DNA of 64,000 bases from Diplonema japonicum (GCA_964019335.1 OZ025676.1:310001-374000); one strand, 5' to 3'. Numbered from the stretch's first letter, positions 11,044-22,469 are shown. The notes: generated by a model not told the origin, from the sequence alone. Translations and numbers: made by a program.

Positions 11044-11799
11044 TCACACATCGGCACAACAATGCGACAGACATGCTGCAGGGCCCATGGGGTGCTCACG
11101 AAGGCCGGAAACATCCGATTGCGCGTTAACACCACCACCACCACCACCTCCACCACCACCACCACTGGTAACGACTTCACCACCAGTCCTTCTTCCCGTC
11201 TCAGCAGTCGACATGATCTCTGCGCCTCCTGATGCCATGGAAGCACTGCACCATGGGTGTGCATCTACATTGCTTGCAGCAAAGACCCCCAGGTACTTCG
11301 TGTAGACAGTGCTGACTGGGGTTTGTATGGTTCCCGGCCCTGTCTGGACTTGCCGGAGTATGGCGGTCGGATTGGTAGTCTTGACCGCACCGTCCTCATT
11401 GGGGGGCGTGATGCGGAGGGTTGGCTTGCAGTTCCTAGTCTCCCAACCGTCGGTGTCTGCGAAGTTTGACCACCCGCCCCCTGTCGGGGTGGAGCAGGGC
11501 GGGCAGTGGTAAAAGACCAAGTACCACGTGCACCCTTCATCACACGTGCATGTCAGTTCGAAGTACGTCCCTTCGAACATAGGCTGTGTGGGTTGGTAGT
11601 AGTACGTCCCGGATGACTTCAGATAGTCTGGGATGTCGGCCAGCTCCGCATCACTCCCAACACCCATGTACAGGCCCGTGGCTGTGACTGCCTGTTGCAC
11701 CATCGGCCACATCCCCCCTGACTTGGACCACTGTGTCACTTCCGGTGTGTAACATGGTGCGATCCCCATGCTCGCCAACGTCAGGACTTGCAATAACAT
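11044..11799 (-). CDS. Secreted cysteine-containing protein with poly-Gly tract
   Basis: Single exon, 251 aa, ATG at 11797-11799. The first about 17 residues (M-L-L-Q-V-L-T-L-A-S-M-G-I-A) look like a cleavable signal peptide. The mature part has paired cysteines (C-T-C-D-E-G-C, Y-H-C-P-P-C) and many Tyr/Trp/Thr, suggesting a disulfide-bonded extracellular fold. A tract of 11 glycines, encoded by GGT/GGC repeats, precedes the C-terminus, which ends in A-C-L-S-H-C-C-A-D-V. I do not recognise the family. The Cys-rich end after the Gly linker might be a GPI-anchor signal only if more hydrophobic sequence existed; none is visible. Confidence 0.65.
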   Translation of the reverse strand: MLLQVLTLASMGIAPCYTPEVTQWSKSGGMWPMVQQAVTATGLYMGVGSDAELADIPDYLKSSGTYYYQPTQPMFEGTYFELTCTCDEGCTWYLVFYHCPPCSTPTGGGWSNFADTDGWETRNCKPTLRITPPNEDGAVKTTNPTAILRQVQTGPGTIQTPVSTVYTKYLGVFAASNVDAHPWCSASMASGGAEIMSTAETGRRTGGEVVTSGGGGGGGGGGGVNAQSDVSGLREHPMGPAACLSHCCADV

Positions 11800-12356
11800 G
11801 GTAACTCTTTTTCTTTTTTTTCTTTTTTTACACCTGTTTTTTTTTGGGGGGGGGCGTGGTCTTATTTCTCTTTTCGAGGCCTTTCTGTTGGTGTTTGACA
11901 GTGGCGGGGGGGGGGGGGAAGACCCCCCAACAGTAAGATTCCCTTTAATAAACTCGAAGCGAAATAATAAAAAGGGGGGAGGGGGGGTGTTGCAGACAAA
12001 GAAAAGAAAGCAATCTCTATTAAAAAGAGAAAGATTTGTTTTTTGCAAAAAAAAAATAACGGGGAAGGAGGGGGGGGGGGGGGGTATATATATATATTTT
12101 ATTGTTACTGCAAAAACATAAAAAAAACTGACGAACAAAATTGCTAACTCGCGAAAGGCGGAAAAAGCAGGGGGGGTCTTGTCGAGGGGTGGCTGCCCTG
12201 ACGATTCGGTCCGGCGACCGAACGGCAAAACTTTTTTTTCTTTCGGCCGAAATGGTTCGTGAAACCCTAAGGGCTACTGACTCCCCTCCCCCGTTCGTCA
12301 ATTTTCTTTTTTTTTGTTTCGCTGTACTTTTTAATTTTAAATGTATCCAACTGCCC
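11800..12356. other. Intergenic region, no gene seen
   Basis: About 0.56 kb rich in G- and T-runs with a short TATATATA stretch at 12085-12097. The segment 12140-12300 is of mixed composition but shows no conserved reading frame on either strand. Confidence 0.5.
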
Positions 12357-13213
12357 CTATCTTAGGGGCCCCAATCGTAACCAAAACACGGCAACCCACT
12401 TTGTGGAGTTGTTTTTCGGCGGGAGCGCTTCATGCATCTTTTTTTTTTTTTTTTTTTTTTTGTTTACATGTTTCTTCCCCACCAACAAACCGAAGTATGG
12501 TCTTCCTTCCGATCAGGGTCCAACGAGTAAAACAGAATCGCGCTATTTTTCTTCGGGGCAACCATCAGAGGCGGTACGCTGTTGAACCTGGTTTCCCCTC
12601 CAGAAGGAACGTCGTTAAGCCAAGTGATTAACGTGGCGAGCCGCTGCCCGGCCTTGCCCAGAGAAGCCTTTTTCTTACCCGAGAAAAAATCGGGGTGCAT
12701 TCTGTATTTTTGGCCGTCCGAGTATCGCAACACCTGAGTGTTCTCAATATGGTTGTAAGGGACATAGGCGAGCTGAGCAACTCGTTTTCTGACGTTCTTG
12801 AGAATTTCGTTGCCAGTGTTTTGTAGAAAGACACCCTCTGATGTCCTTACATCATCCACTTTGCCGCCACCGTTTTTTGAGGACACAACTCTGCTTCTTG
12901 TTAGCTTCCCGTCTGCTAGTTTCATTATGGTTTCTGCTTCGCCTTCTTGCAAAAAATCGTCGATTTTCACGGCCCTCGGCTTTGTTCGGCTTACTACCTT
13001 CCATTTGCACCCGTGGCTTGTCACCCCCTCTGTGCCGTTGCTGCCGAGCCAATTGATTCCGATGTGCGACAGCATGTTGGCCTCCTCCACCGCCGCCTTC
13101 GGGTCAACAGGCTTTTTGTGCATTTCCTTCGTCAAAATATTCACCCAAACCAGCCCTACCAACCATAGGAACGCTAGCAACGGCTTATTTACTTTGTTGT
13201 TGTTATTGGGCAT
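12357..13213 (-). CDS. Prolyl 4-hydroxylase alpha-like 2-oxoglutarate/Fe(II) dioxygenase
   Basis: Two exons, 13213-12491 and 12437-12357 (267 aa). These enzymes hydroxylate proline using Fe(II) and 2-oxoglutarate. Residues 11-27 form an N-terminal membrane anchor, giving a type II topology probably in the ER/Golgi. The iron ligands are His173 and Asp175 (M-H-P-D), followed by L-A-T-L-I-T-W-L-N-D and the G-G-E-T-R-F motif. The distal ligand His243 and the 2-oxoglutarate Lys254 (S-T-K-W) are encoded only by the short second exon. The 53-nt intron between them (12438-12490, GT-AG, sense poly-A) is therefore required for activity. Without splicing the frame ends early and loses the catalytic His. 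Confidence 0.87.
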
Positions 13214-13309
13214 TTTTTTTTTCTCTTTTCGTTTACAACAGCATTTTTTTTTTTTTTTTTTTTTTTTTGGAATTTTTTTTCTTATTGATATCTTTACCGG
13301 GTCGACTTT

Positions 13310-13342
<33 letters not shown>

Positions 13343-13366
13343 TACAGAGGTGGGGGGAGGGTGACC

Positions 13367-13699
13367 TCAACTGTTCGTGTGGATGTTGAACCGCAGCTCC
13401 TGTACCTCTTCCTTTAATATTTGTATTTCCCTTACAAGCGTCTCGAGAAGCTCGTCATGCTTGCACTGGTCCTTCTCCCAGAAGCTCCACATAGCGTACA
13501 GTAGAGGGGTGATGCACAGGACGGTGAGGTAAGGCAAGTATGTGAACAACGTGTGTAAAATGACGTCCCTTGGCGCACCAAGGGCATCTCGCTTCAAGCT
13601 TTTCCGCTGCTTTATCTCCTTCAACAGCGAAGAGAGATCTTCGTTCGACGTGCCGTAAGGGGAAGCCTTCCTCTCTCGTGTGGGGTCATCTCTTACCAT
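13367..13699 (-). CDS. Small single-pass membrane protein with C-terminal coiled coil
   Basis: Single exon, 110 aa, ATG at 13697-13699. A charged N-terminus (residues 1-45) leads into a hydrophobic stretch V-I-L-H-T-L-F-T-Y-L-P-Y-L-T-V-L-C-I-T-P (about residues 46-67). A predicted coiled coil E-L-L-E-T-L-V-R-E-I-Q-I-L-K-E-E-V follows. The family is not recognised. The size and layout resemble small tail-oriented organelle or ER membrane proteins. It sits 150 bp from the prolyl hydroxylase and 105 bp from the next gene, tight spacing for this window. Confidence 0.55.
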   Translation of the reverse strand: MVRDDPTRERKASPYGTSNEDLSSLLKEIKQRKSLKRDALGAPRDVILHTLFTYLPYLTVLCITPLLYAMWSFWEKDQCKHDELLETLVREIQILKEEVQELRFNIHTNS

Positions 13700-13804
13700 A
13701 TTTCCCCCCCTTCCCTCCCCTTTTTTTTTTTTTTGCACACGGAGCAGAACTTGTTAAATAAAGAAAAAAAAAAAAAAAACACTGATTTTCTTCTTTTTTT
13801 TTTT

Positions 13805-15065
13805 TCATTCCCGCTTTTTTCTCCGTATTAAAAGCACCCGGAGGGGGTGGCACCGGTTTTGTTCAGCAGAATAGTCGCACCAATCGGAGGATGGGAGCCC
13901 CCAGATCCTGCAAAGAACGTGGGAAGGCCCCAACGAAGGGGGGGTGAGATGCGTTGATGCCTGCCCAGTGTAAGCAGGGAGGTAAAGAGTAGTGTCGGCG
14001 TCCATGTCGCCGCAGGTTGGGTGGAGGTCCGGTGTCTCGACAGCAAGAGGGTCGTACTCTGACGATGCAGTAGACCGCGAGCCCTCTTCAACATCATAAG
14101 GGTTCTTAGGCATATCGACCACAGGAAGAAGCGGTTTCACGAACTCCTCAAACGATATCGGAGTGATACGCCCATTTGTCACAGCAGATAGTTGTGAAGC
14201 GAGTGCCTGTAGTCGTTTTGCCTTCTCCACTCTCCCTACCACCGATGTTGTGTGAGCAAGTACGTCCCCAATAACCCCTTGAAGATGCGGGGCATCTACC
14301 AATGCTTCAGTGATCCTTGTTGTGAGCAAATCCATGAATGACGCCACTGCACCGGAGTCGATCGTCCATTTTGTAGGCGGGAGTGGCTGTGGGTTTTTTT
14401 TTTTTTTTTTTTTTTTCTTTCTTTTTTGCTACCTTGACAGGTGAGGGTAGCCGTTCACCCTTAATCCATGATTTTTCAACTTGTTTGGTCCAGCCGACTA
14501 CTTTTCCGGCGGCTTGTTCGTCTACCTTGTCCCATTCTTCTTCGATCGTTTGCGAGAAATTCTCCTCCGCGCCGAAGAAGCGCAGCGCCTCGAACGTCAA
14601 AGGGATGCCCTTGTCCTCCCCGTGCTTTTCAATTTCGTTGAGTTCGATAATGATCTAAAGGTGTAATAAAATTATGAAAAAAAAAAAAAAAAAGGAAAAA
14701 AAAAATACCCTTGATGATAATGATGTGCTTTGTTTCCACACTGCCACCATGTCCCATATTGCTTTTCTGTCTGTGTTCAGCAGTGCCCCTTCAACCAACC
14801 TTACTATATGTTTTGAAACCAATTCGAGCATTTCTGGGACGTTGGCCATTTCATGGATCACATTGAGGACAGCAATTCGAAGACCCGCCTTGACGTCTAG
14901 ACAGGTTTGTACCGCGGCTTCTACTAGCAATGGGTAGATCGCGGGGTCGTCTTCTTCTTGCTCTTCTGACCAGTCCACTTCTATTATTTTCATGCATCCA
15001 GCGATGCCTTCTTCTGTGTCCGCCTCTTGCAACAACTCTTTAAAAGCTTCGACTGCTTCTTCCAT
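13805..15065 (-). CDS. CID-like (RNA polymerase II CTD-interacting) domain protein
   Basis: Three exons: 15065-14709, 14654-14433 and 14386-13805 (386 aa). Residues 1-115 form a helical repeat. The segment R-I-A-V-L-N-V-I-H-E-M-A-N-V, then S-K-H-I-V-R-L-V-E-G-A and D-M-V-A-V-W-K-Q resembles CID domains of the Pcf11/RPRD/SCAF type, which read the phosphorylated tail of RNA polymerase II. A helical region follows, with another around residues 205-250. The C-terminus is Pro/Ser-rich and ends in R-R-K-K-R. Intron 1 (54 nt) is sense poly(T), the reverse of most here; intron 2 (46 nt) is sense poly(A). Identification is by pattern only; another HEAT-like domain is possible. Confidence 0.55.
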
Positions 15066-15881
15066 TTTATTTCTCTTTTTTTTTTTTTGCTTCTTTACTC
15101 GCCCTCCCTCTCCCTCCTGAATAAGAAATGAAAAATATGGGAATAAAAAAAGAAGAAAAGAAAAAAAAAAGAGGAAGCCTTCTCCCATATCTCTAAAACC
15201 TGTCAATCTTGGATTTTTGTGTTATTGAACCATTCCGAGGGAGTTTTGCAAAAAAAAAAAAAAAAAAAAAAAACTTTCGGGGTTGAAAGTTTTTTTTTTG
15301 TGGGCAACCCCTTATATTGCGTGGCACGGTGCATCGAGTGGGTTTTTTTTTTAACTTAACTCTTTCATTTTCGCAGTTTTTTGAAAAGATAAAAATTTAT
15401 GAGTCTTGCTAAACGGGTTTTAGATATGGGGCGTAAAAAAAAAAAAAAGGCGATGTTTAAGGGCAAATCCCACTTGAGGACCACCCTAAAAAAAAAAAGA
15501 GGAACAGAATTGTGTGGTCCCCCCCCCTCTCCATTCATTCTATTTTACAGTGTGCCGTGGTTTTCTTTTTTTCTCTCTTTTTTTTTTGCAAATGTACTCT
15601 TCCCTGAGAAAATCCTTTTTACCCCCATTGCCTTACTTTTTAATATTATCCTTTCCCCTTTTGGCGAGGGGTAGTGGGAAAGAGACAATACCCCCCCCCC
15701 CCCCCCCCCCAACAACAGCACACAAACTTCTTTTTTTTAAAAAATAAAGGAATTCAAAAAAAAAAAAAACTAAAACAGAACTGTATAATAAAAAAAAAAT
15801 GTAGCAGTTAGCGTGTGTAAGTCTCTATCCCAGAGTTCCCTCCCATATTTTTTTTCTCTCTCTCTCTCTCTCTCTCACTTT
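15066..15881. other. Intergenic region with one copy of dispersed repeat C
   Basis: About 0.8 kb, no gene seen. It contains A- and C-runs, repeat C at 15449-15487, and a CT microsatellite at about 15854-15878. Confidence 0.6.
15449..15487. repeat. Dispersed repeat C, copy 1
   Basis: A 39-nt unit with the core GCGATGTTTAAGGGCAAATC followed by CCACTTGAGGACC. The same unit occurs at 35303-35337 and, with a 15-nt internal deletion, at 46757-46780. In this copy an A-tract lies on both sides. Confidence 0.6.
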
Positions 15882-17250
15882 TCAGTTTTCAGGAACAGTT
15901 GTGGAAGCTTTTGCTGGTCTGCTTGAAGCATACACAAAAGGAAGGGAAGAGTAAAAGAGAAGGTACCCCGTAGAGGTAGAGGCCTGTGCGTGTTTTTTTT
16001 TCTTTTTTTTTCTTTTTTTTTTTTTCCCTTCCCCCTTTCCATACATCAGTGTGTGTTTCTGACCCGTAGCTTTGCGCAACTTCCCTCTCCGTGATAGGGG
16101 TTACCACATCGTCATCAAAGAGAGTCCACTGCGACCCGGCCTTGGCCATACACACATAGTGCCCCATGTTAGGACCCACCCCAAGATGGATGACCACAGC
16201 AAATAGATGATACTCATCGTCCGCCTTACAAAAAAAAAAATTTTTTTTTCCCCCACCCCTTGAAAAATTTCATACCTGTGACCCTTCCACAGGCAATCTG
16301 ATACTAAAAGGGAATGGAACGCGGTATGACAGTTTGCAGTGTCGGCCGTACTCTTCTATGTATTTGAATCGTTTCAGGTGGATGGCAAGGATAGGGGGAG
16401 CTCTCTTCATTTTCAACGACCGTCGGGCCTCTTGCAAAGATCTGCAAGAATCGCAGTGAAACTTATTGTCCCTGTCCATGGTCTCCCCTTTTGAGAAGTT
16501 GCGCAGAACCGCAAGAAGAGAAACATTTTGATCAATATCAACAGAGAGTCCGAGAAACTCCTCCTCTCGAGACGTGACAGATTCGCAGGAAAGGCACCGC
16601 ATTTCAGCAGCAAAGGTACCTTCGAAAAATTCTTGAACAAGAGTAGGGGGTTCCGAAGCTTTCTTACCGGGCTTTTTTTTCTCGGGGGTGGCGGTGGAGC
16701 CGTTGTTACTACTCGAACCAGTTGTGCTGCAACAGCTGTTCTCCTTTTTAATGAAGGTTACGGTTGCATCTGGGACACCAGGAAGCGGGCCTACTTTTCC
16801 ATTGTCTGAAACCGTTCCCGCAGAACCCGTTTCATCATTGTTCTCACTTCTCACCACCGTTCGAATGGTGTCTGAAATGTCATTGAGGAGATAAACAAAG
16901 AACTCGTGGGTGTCTTGCTGTTGAAATGATGCAAAAACATGGGATTGCGCCCGCATTTTTTGTATCAGTTTTTTCGGCCCGTTTCGAATGGACCGTTTTT
17001 TCGTGTGTTGCAGCTGGTAGAACAGCTCTCCTATGCACTCCAACAAGCTTTCTTGAGACAACCCACCTTGCTCACAATACCGTAATATTTCTGTTCTGAA
17101 GGGTATGCACCAGTATAGAGCCTGCAGTACGCTATTGACGTAGCACGTGTTGCCTATGTTTTCCAGGCCTATCTTGTTGTCGGTCACATCGGCGATGCTT
17201 CCAGGGGCTGCCTTTAAATGGCGGATCGGCTTGCTTCCATCCGTACCCAT
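15882..17250 (-). CDS. Ubiquitin carboxyl-terminal hydrolase, USP12/USP46 type
   Basis: Three exons: 17250-16276, 16224-16045 and 15983-15882 (418 aa). This is a cysteine protease that removes ubiquitin from proteins. The Cys box is N-I-G-N-T-C-Y-V-N-S (Cys36), followed by Q-Q-D-T-H-E-F. Two C-x2-C pairs (C-L-S-C and C-D-S-C) form the zinc site usual in this subfamily. The catalytic His is in G-P-N-M-G-H-Y-V (His347) and the F-D-D-D stretch supplies Asp; both lie in exon 2. The last exon gives the G-Y-L-L-F-Y motif. The opening M-G-T, short length and fold match USP12/USP46/Ubp9, enzymes that act with WD40 cofactors; no such cofactor is in the window. A Ser/Gly/Pro/Lys insert (residues about 160-205) is lineage-specific. 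Confidence 0.9.
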
Positions 17251-17314
17251 TGTGGCATTACCCAGACCCAGACAACACCACTTGCTTTGAGAAAACGTCT
17301 TCTTTTTTCCACCC

Positions 17315-17357
<43 letters not shown>

Positions 17358-18054
17358 TTTCCCCTCCGTTGGTGCCCACTTTGCCCTTCTCCTTTTTTTA
17401 AAAAAAAATCTTTTTTTTGGAATTTTTCATACAAATATATAAAAGGATAGAAGCGGGGGAAAAAAAAAAATGTGTGGGGAGAAATAAGTAACGGGGGGGG
17501 GGGGGGGCAGAAGCGATAAAAAGAGAAGAAAAAAAAGAAATGAGGAGAAGGGGGGGGGGGGGGGGGTCAACATGGAGGAATAAGTAAGAAGAAAAATAAA
17601 TAAAAAACTAAAGGCCAAAAAAGAAAAAAAAAAGAAGAAAAGGATGTGCTTCGGATAACTATGGAGAAGAAAATAAAAAAGAAAAATTCAAATTGCGACT
17701 AAGAAAGAAATGGGGTAGGGGGAGGTGTTGCCGCCATGGTTATCAGTGTGTTTTGAGGTATCATTTTTTTTTCTTTATTATTATTAAGGGTTAGGGAATT
17801 TCTAAAATAAAAAAAATGAATCTCGCTTTTTTTTTTTTTTTTTTTTTTTTCTTCTTCCTTTTTATTTTCTTTCTTCTCCCATTTCCAAAACCGAAGATCA
17901 CGACGTACTTTTTTTTTTCCCCACATGGATTCAAAAAAAAAACCCCCCATTCTTTCTTGTGTTTTCCCCACCCCCCCTTTTTTTTAAAAAAAAGGAAAAA
18001 AAAAAAAAAAAAAAAAACTAAAATCAAAAAAAAAAATAGAATAAAAACGGCTTC
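17251..18054. other. Intergenic region with ATT microsatellite
   Basis: About 0.8 kb without a gene. It carries an ATT trinucleotide run at about 17314-17356 (14 units), G-runs near 17494-17507 and 17551-17566, and mixed A/T tracts. Confidence 0.65.
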
Positions 18055-19679
18055 TTAAATAGCCTTGGGGTGTAGCGCATGCTCCGGCTTAAAGTTGTAA
18101 AGCAACGCAGCACGAAGGCCGATCTGCGATTTTTTTTTTTTTTTTTTTTTTTTTTCCCAAAAAAAAAAAAAAAAAAAAGAAAAAAACCATACCTCACCAT
18201 AAGGGTCCCACCTCTTCAAGTCTTCAACGAAAACTTTACCAAGATCGTCAGAAAGGATTCCCTCCCAACCATAAATGGCCCCCGCCATCTGACCAGCAAT
18301 GGCACCGGTAGTGTCTGCGTCACCAAGAAGGTTAACAGTCCTTACGATACAATCACTGAAACTGGAAGAATGGTGCAGCGCCCACAACGCCATGGACAGC
18401 CCATCCATGCAATATGCCCCCCAATAAGTAGGTATCACTGGGTAGCCATTGTACCTTCCGTCTTCGGACATCCTTCTATTTTTAATAGCTTCAGCCACAC
18501 GGAGCTCAGGGAGCTTCCAATCCCAGTTGCACTCTCTGTTAGAAGGCGGCGAGCACACCAACAACTTTTCTAGTTTCTGCAGCCCGGTATCAGACCCCGA
18601 GGGGTGCGTTTTTACAAAATCCGCAATGGTAGAATCAATGAAACCCTTAACATCATTTATGGGACCCTTTCCGTTCTTGTGCTGTGTTATGGCAGTGCTT
18701 ATCAGGTACGTCATGAACTTACAACATGCGACCGCGTCAGGCCCAGGATGGGTACCTCGCGACTGTCGTTCAGCTACTGCTTCACCAGATGGGATGTCGT
18801 CATGGTAGGCAATAGGGACAGGTGCCAGCCTCATGATGGAACCGTTGCCTGCGTCTTCATTTTTGGAACCATAGATTGAAGGGACTCGGTCGGGAACATG
18901 GTTTCCTGCACCGAGATCGTCGATCTCAGCGATCGACATGGCGATATTCCCCCCGAGGCCCACTGAACCGCGTGTGCAGTATTTTGTTCCGGTTGAGGTC
19001 TCAATGTACGGTGCTTCAAAGCGGAAGGCGTTGTTGTACCCATGGTTCCACCACATGTGCCATCTGATCCTCGCATCACCTCCATGGTAGCCTTTGTTCA
19101 CCAGCAAGCTGTCTGCTAAGCAAAGTGACATTGAAGCGTCATCTGTCCATTGTCCAGGGCGGAGGGAGAATTTATTTAAAGCGTTGCAGTATTCAACCCT
19201 GTCTCTGCCTTCTCGTGATGTTGGTTTGGGTAGCATATGAGGGCGTCTTGCTGGGTACTGGCCCCGTTCGTCTGGTAGTGAGCTGTTGACACAGACGAAC
19301 TCCATGGGGTGGCCGACGGCATCGCCGATGGTGAGGCCGATGAGGCTTGCGATGGCAGCCCCGCATCCGTTGTCTTTTGCAGCTTCCCTCACCAAGCCCC
19401 AACCTTTCTCACAATTTTGAGCGTGGGGGGCTGTTTCGCTGCTGTGTCCTGGAGAAGGTGGCGTGCCGTCTGTTCCGAAAACTTTGTTAAAAATACTGTG
19501 GTAGACCTTGTTCGTGTCCTGTGTGTGTAGTGTGTGTGTGTGTGTGTAGTGTGTGTGTGGGGAAGAAAAAAAAATACCTGAGGATACTGCATTTCAAACG
19601 GGATTGACTCCACCACAACCTCTTCTCTGTCCAAGCCATCATATAACTTCTTCAGCATTTCGAGTGCTGTCGTTGACAT
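18055..19679 (-). CDS. ADP-ribosylglycohydrolase (DraG/ARH) family protein
   Basis: Three exons: 19679-19578, 19506-18193 and 18123-18055 (494 aa). The family removes ADP-ribose from proteins or related substrates with two Mg ions. Metal-site motifs are visible: G-D-A-V-G-H-P-M-E-F near residue 110, W-T-D-D-A-S-M-S-L, and the C-terminal G-D-A-D-T-T-G-A-I-A-G-Q. Further family wording includes N-G-S-I-M-R-L-A-P. About 85 residues precede the catalytic part. Intron 1 (19507-19577, 71 nt) is a CA-repeat on the sense strand; intron 2 (69 nt) is a T-run then an A-run. Both are GT-AG. The protein substrate cannot be inferred. Large internal segments (residues 250-345) differ from bacterial DraG. 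Confidence 0.87.
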
Positions 19680-21010
19680 TTTTTTTTCTTTTTTTTCCGT
19701 GTAGACTGTGCTTTTTGTGTTGCGAGAGGCTTAAAAAAAAAAAAAATAGGGGAGATAATAAGAATACGGGAGGGGTGGGAAGAGAGAGAAGAAGAAAAAG
19801 AAGAAGAAAAAAGAATACTTTTTGTTTAAAGTTAAGGAGGATGGATGGAGGAGGAGATTTTTTCTAGGAGAGAGAAAAAAAAAATAAGAGAAAATAATAA
19901 GGGGAGGGGAGGTGTAAATGTTTAAACAATAAAATGGTTTTTTCATCCCCCCCACTGGTGTCAGCGTGCCCTTAACGTCTTAACGCAATAGGGTGGGGGG
20001 GATGAAAAAAAAGGGGGGGTATTCTTTTCTTTTCTTTTCTTATTCTTTTTTTTTTTCTTCTTTTTTTCTGCAGATTTCTTTTCACATTTCTTTGAGAATC
20101 ATTCTTTTTCCATGTTCAAACCCCCCTACACGACGGAAAGGACAAGTTTTTTTTTTTTTTTTTTTTTTTTGTTGAAAAAACTCTTTAAAAATAAGATTTT
20201 ACCCTTTGTGTAAATGTTTGAACCCTTATAAAGATGGAGGACAACAAAGAGAGAGAAAAGAAAAACACCTGGGTATTTTTTTTTTTTTTTTGTCTCGTCT
20301 CGTCTCGCCTCAAAAAAAAAAAAAAAAACCCATTCAAGACAAGCCGCCAGGAAGGTGCACTAAAACACTCCTGGAGATACGCCTTAAAATAAAAAAAGGA
20401 TGCTTTCTGACTTTTCTTCTTTTTTTTTTTTTGGTTGTTTTTTTTTTTTCTTCTTTTCTTTTGACGGTTCACTTAGGGCCGGAAAAAAAAAGGGGGGAAT
20501 TTTTAAGGTGAATGGGAGGGAACGAAGTTTAGGAGTTGAGTGTACTTTTTTTTCAACAAAAAAAAACAAAGAAAAAAGAAAAGAAAAGCCAGTCGAATAA
20601 CGGGAAGGAAAAGGACGGAAAAAAAAGAGGGAGGAAGTTTATTAGGACACGACACACCAAGCGGGGAAAAAGATCCCCCCCCCCCCCCCCCCCTCTTTCA
20701 CTCTTTTTGGTCCGAAATCCCAGCAAAACTTTAAAAGTGTGCTTGCAGAGCAACATTTGTTTGGAGACAGCACACTTTCAAGCCCGGGGTAAACCTCCGA
20801 AAGTTGCTTGCCCAGAAGATAAAAAAAGGACCAAAAAAAGAGGAGGGCGATGAGGGGGAGGGAGAAGAAGAAAAAGAAGGGTTCCTTCTTCTTTCTCTCG
20901 TATTGCACAAAAAAAAACAGTCCTTGTGTTTCACATTCCGACGCACGAAGGGAGTGCAGCTTTCCAGATTAGTAAAGCTTGTCCCCCTGCCTGATGCATT
21001 TCAAACTTTC

Positions 21011-21011
<1 letters not shown>

Positions 21012-21076
<65 letters not shown>
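21012..21076. repeat. Poly(T) tract of about 65 nt
   Basis: The longest homopolymer in the window. Read on the gene-sense (minus) strand it is poly(A). The exact length may be affected by sequencing error. Confidence 0.8.
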
Positions 21077-21079
<3 letters not shown>

Positions 21080-21249
21080 CTCACTTCGTCATTTTCTTCA
21101 CTCACTATGGGGCCTCATAATTTCGCGAAAAAGCCCATCTTTTTGGGGGTGGGGTATTTTGACTATTTTTGGCCATCTGAGGCCATTCCTGCCCCTTGCT
21201 TTACCCCCCCCCAAAAAAATGCAACAGCGAAATAGCTACCCCCGTACTT

Positions 21250-22290
21250 AGGGAAATAGTGAAGAGTGAGTGACTCAAATGATGAAGCGTGAAATAAATC
21301 GACTTTCTTGTCGCCAAATGAGCCATTATTAACACTCGTTACAGTTTTTTTTTTCTTCTTCTTCTTTTTTTTTTGCACAAGGGCAGAGTTAAATAATGAC
21401 TCGACTAGTTGGCAATAAATAGCTTTTCTTTTTTTTTTTTTTTTATTGACTCTAGCAGAGTCATTTGTTGTCATTTTTTTTTTTCGTGGGGCCTCGCACT
21501 AATTGTTTCTTTCGCCCTTTGTAGTAATACAACAAAGAAAAGAGAGATTTTTTTTTTTTTATTATTTCACTCTTCAGAAATTACTTCACGCACTGGGGGG
21601 CCCATTACTTCACGGTGAAATAATGGCCTGTTTTCCGTGAAGTAATAGGGGGTTTCCGTTAAATAATATGCCTCGGTAGGCCAATTTTTGCCTCGGTTCG
21701 GTTCCCAGTGGGGCTACTTTTTCCTCTCAGTTTGCTATTTCCCCCCAGGTTCAGCTCAATTGGCCAACTTTTGCCTCGGCTCAGTTCCAAGTTGGACTAC
21801 TTTTTCCTCCCAATTTGCCCACTTTTGGCTAGGCCTTGTTCCCAGTTTCTGGGGGTAACTCTTCTGCGGGTAAGGGTAACTTAGTCAGCTTACCCAAGCT
21901 CCCCAAAAGACTTCAAAATACCGAAGCAGCAGAAAAAAAAGAGCCAGCGGCCGCGCCAGGTATGGGAAGGCCTGATTAGAGATGGTGACAGTGGCAATGC
22001 CAGCGACAGCGGCAGCTCCTAGTCAACAAAAGGAGGGAAAACAACTTGTATTGTAACCTTTGTAACCCCTCTCTTGTTGTACCCCTTGTCACCCTGTTGT
22101 GCCCCTCGTGGTGAAGTAATTTCAGAGTGTCGCGAAATAAAACCACTTACCTACCGCCAAGTAATGCTTTACCGACCTCTCGGTTCCGCGTTTTACCATC
22201 TCGGGCCCTGCGGGCACTCGACGGTAAAATGCGGAACCTCGAGGTAACGGTAAAGTCATTACTTGTTGGCAGTAAATAGCTATTTTTTTT
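21250..22290. repeat. Noncoding block with recurring GTGAARTAAT-type words
   Basis: Words like GTGAAATAA, GTGAAGTAAT and their complements (TTATTTCAC, ATTACTTCAC) recur in both orientations, for example near 21286, 21564, 21582, 21604-21620, 21633, 22113 and 22134. The block also includes GGCAATAAATAGCT / GGCAGTAAATAGCT at about 21412 and 22269, and two tandem units of about 83 bp from 21681. No coding frame is conserved. It looks like a decayed element or satellite-like DNA of unknown family. Confidence 0.45.
21681..21846. repeat. Two imperfect tandem units of about 83 bp
   Basis: Unit 1 starts at 21681 and unit 2 at about 21764. Both contain TTTTGCCTCGG, then a GTTCC segment, then CTACTTTTTCCTC. 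The second is followed by a shorter, more decayed echo to about 21855. Confidence 0.55.
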
Positions 22291-22469
22291 TTTTAGAAAT
22301 GGAAGAAAAACAAACAAAAAAAAGTACTGTTCATTTAGCCCTTTTGCAAGCTTAGTTTGCTAATGTTGGGGCCAAGAGCAAAAAAAAAAAAAAAAGAGAG
22401 AAAGAAAATACATAAAATATAAAACACTAACACAGCGATCATGCAATAAAGGGGTAGGGGAATAATAAT

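Noticed and set aside
17314-17356. ATT repeat as a functional element
   Set aside because: It is an ordinary microsatellite upstream of the USP gene, noted only within the intergenic entry.
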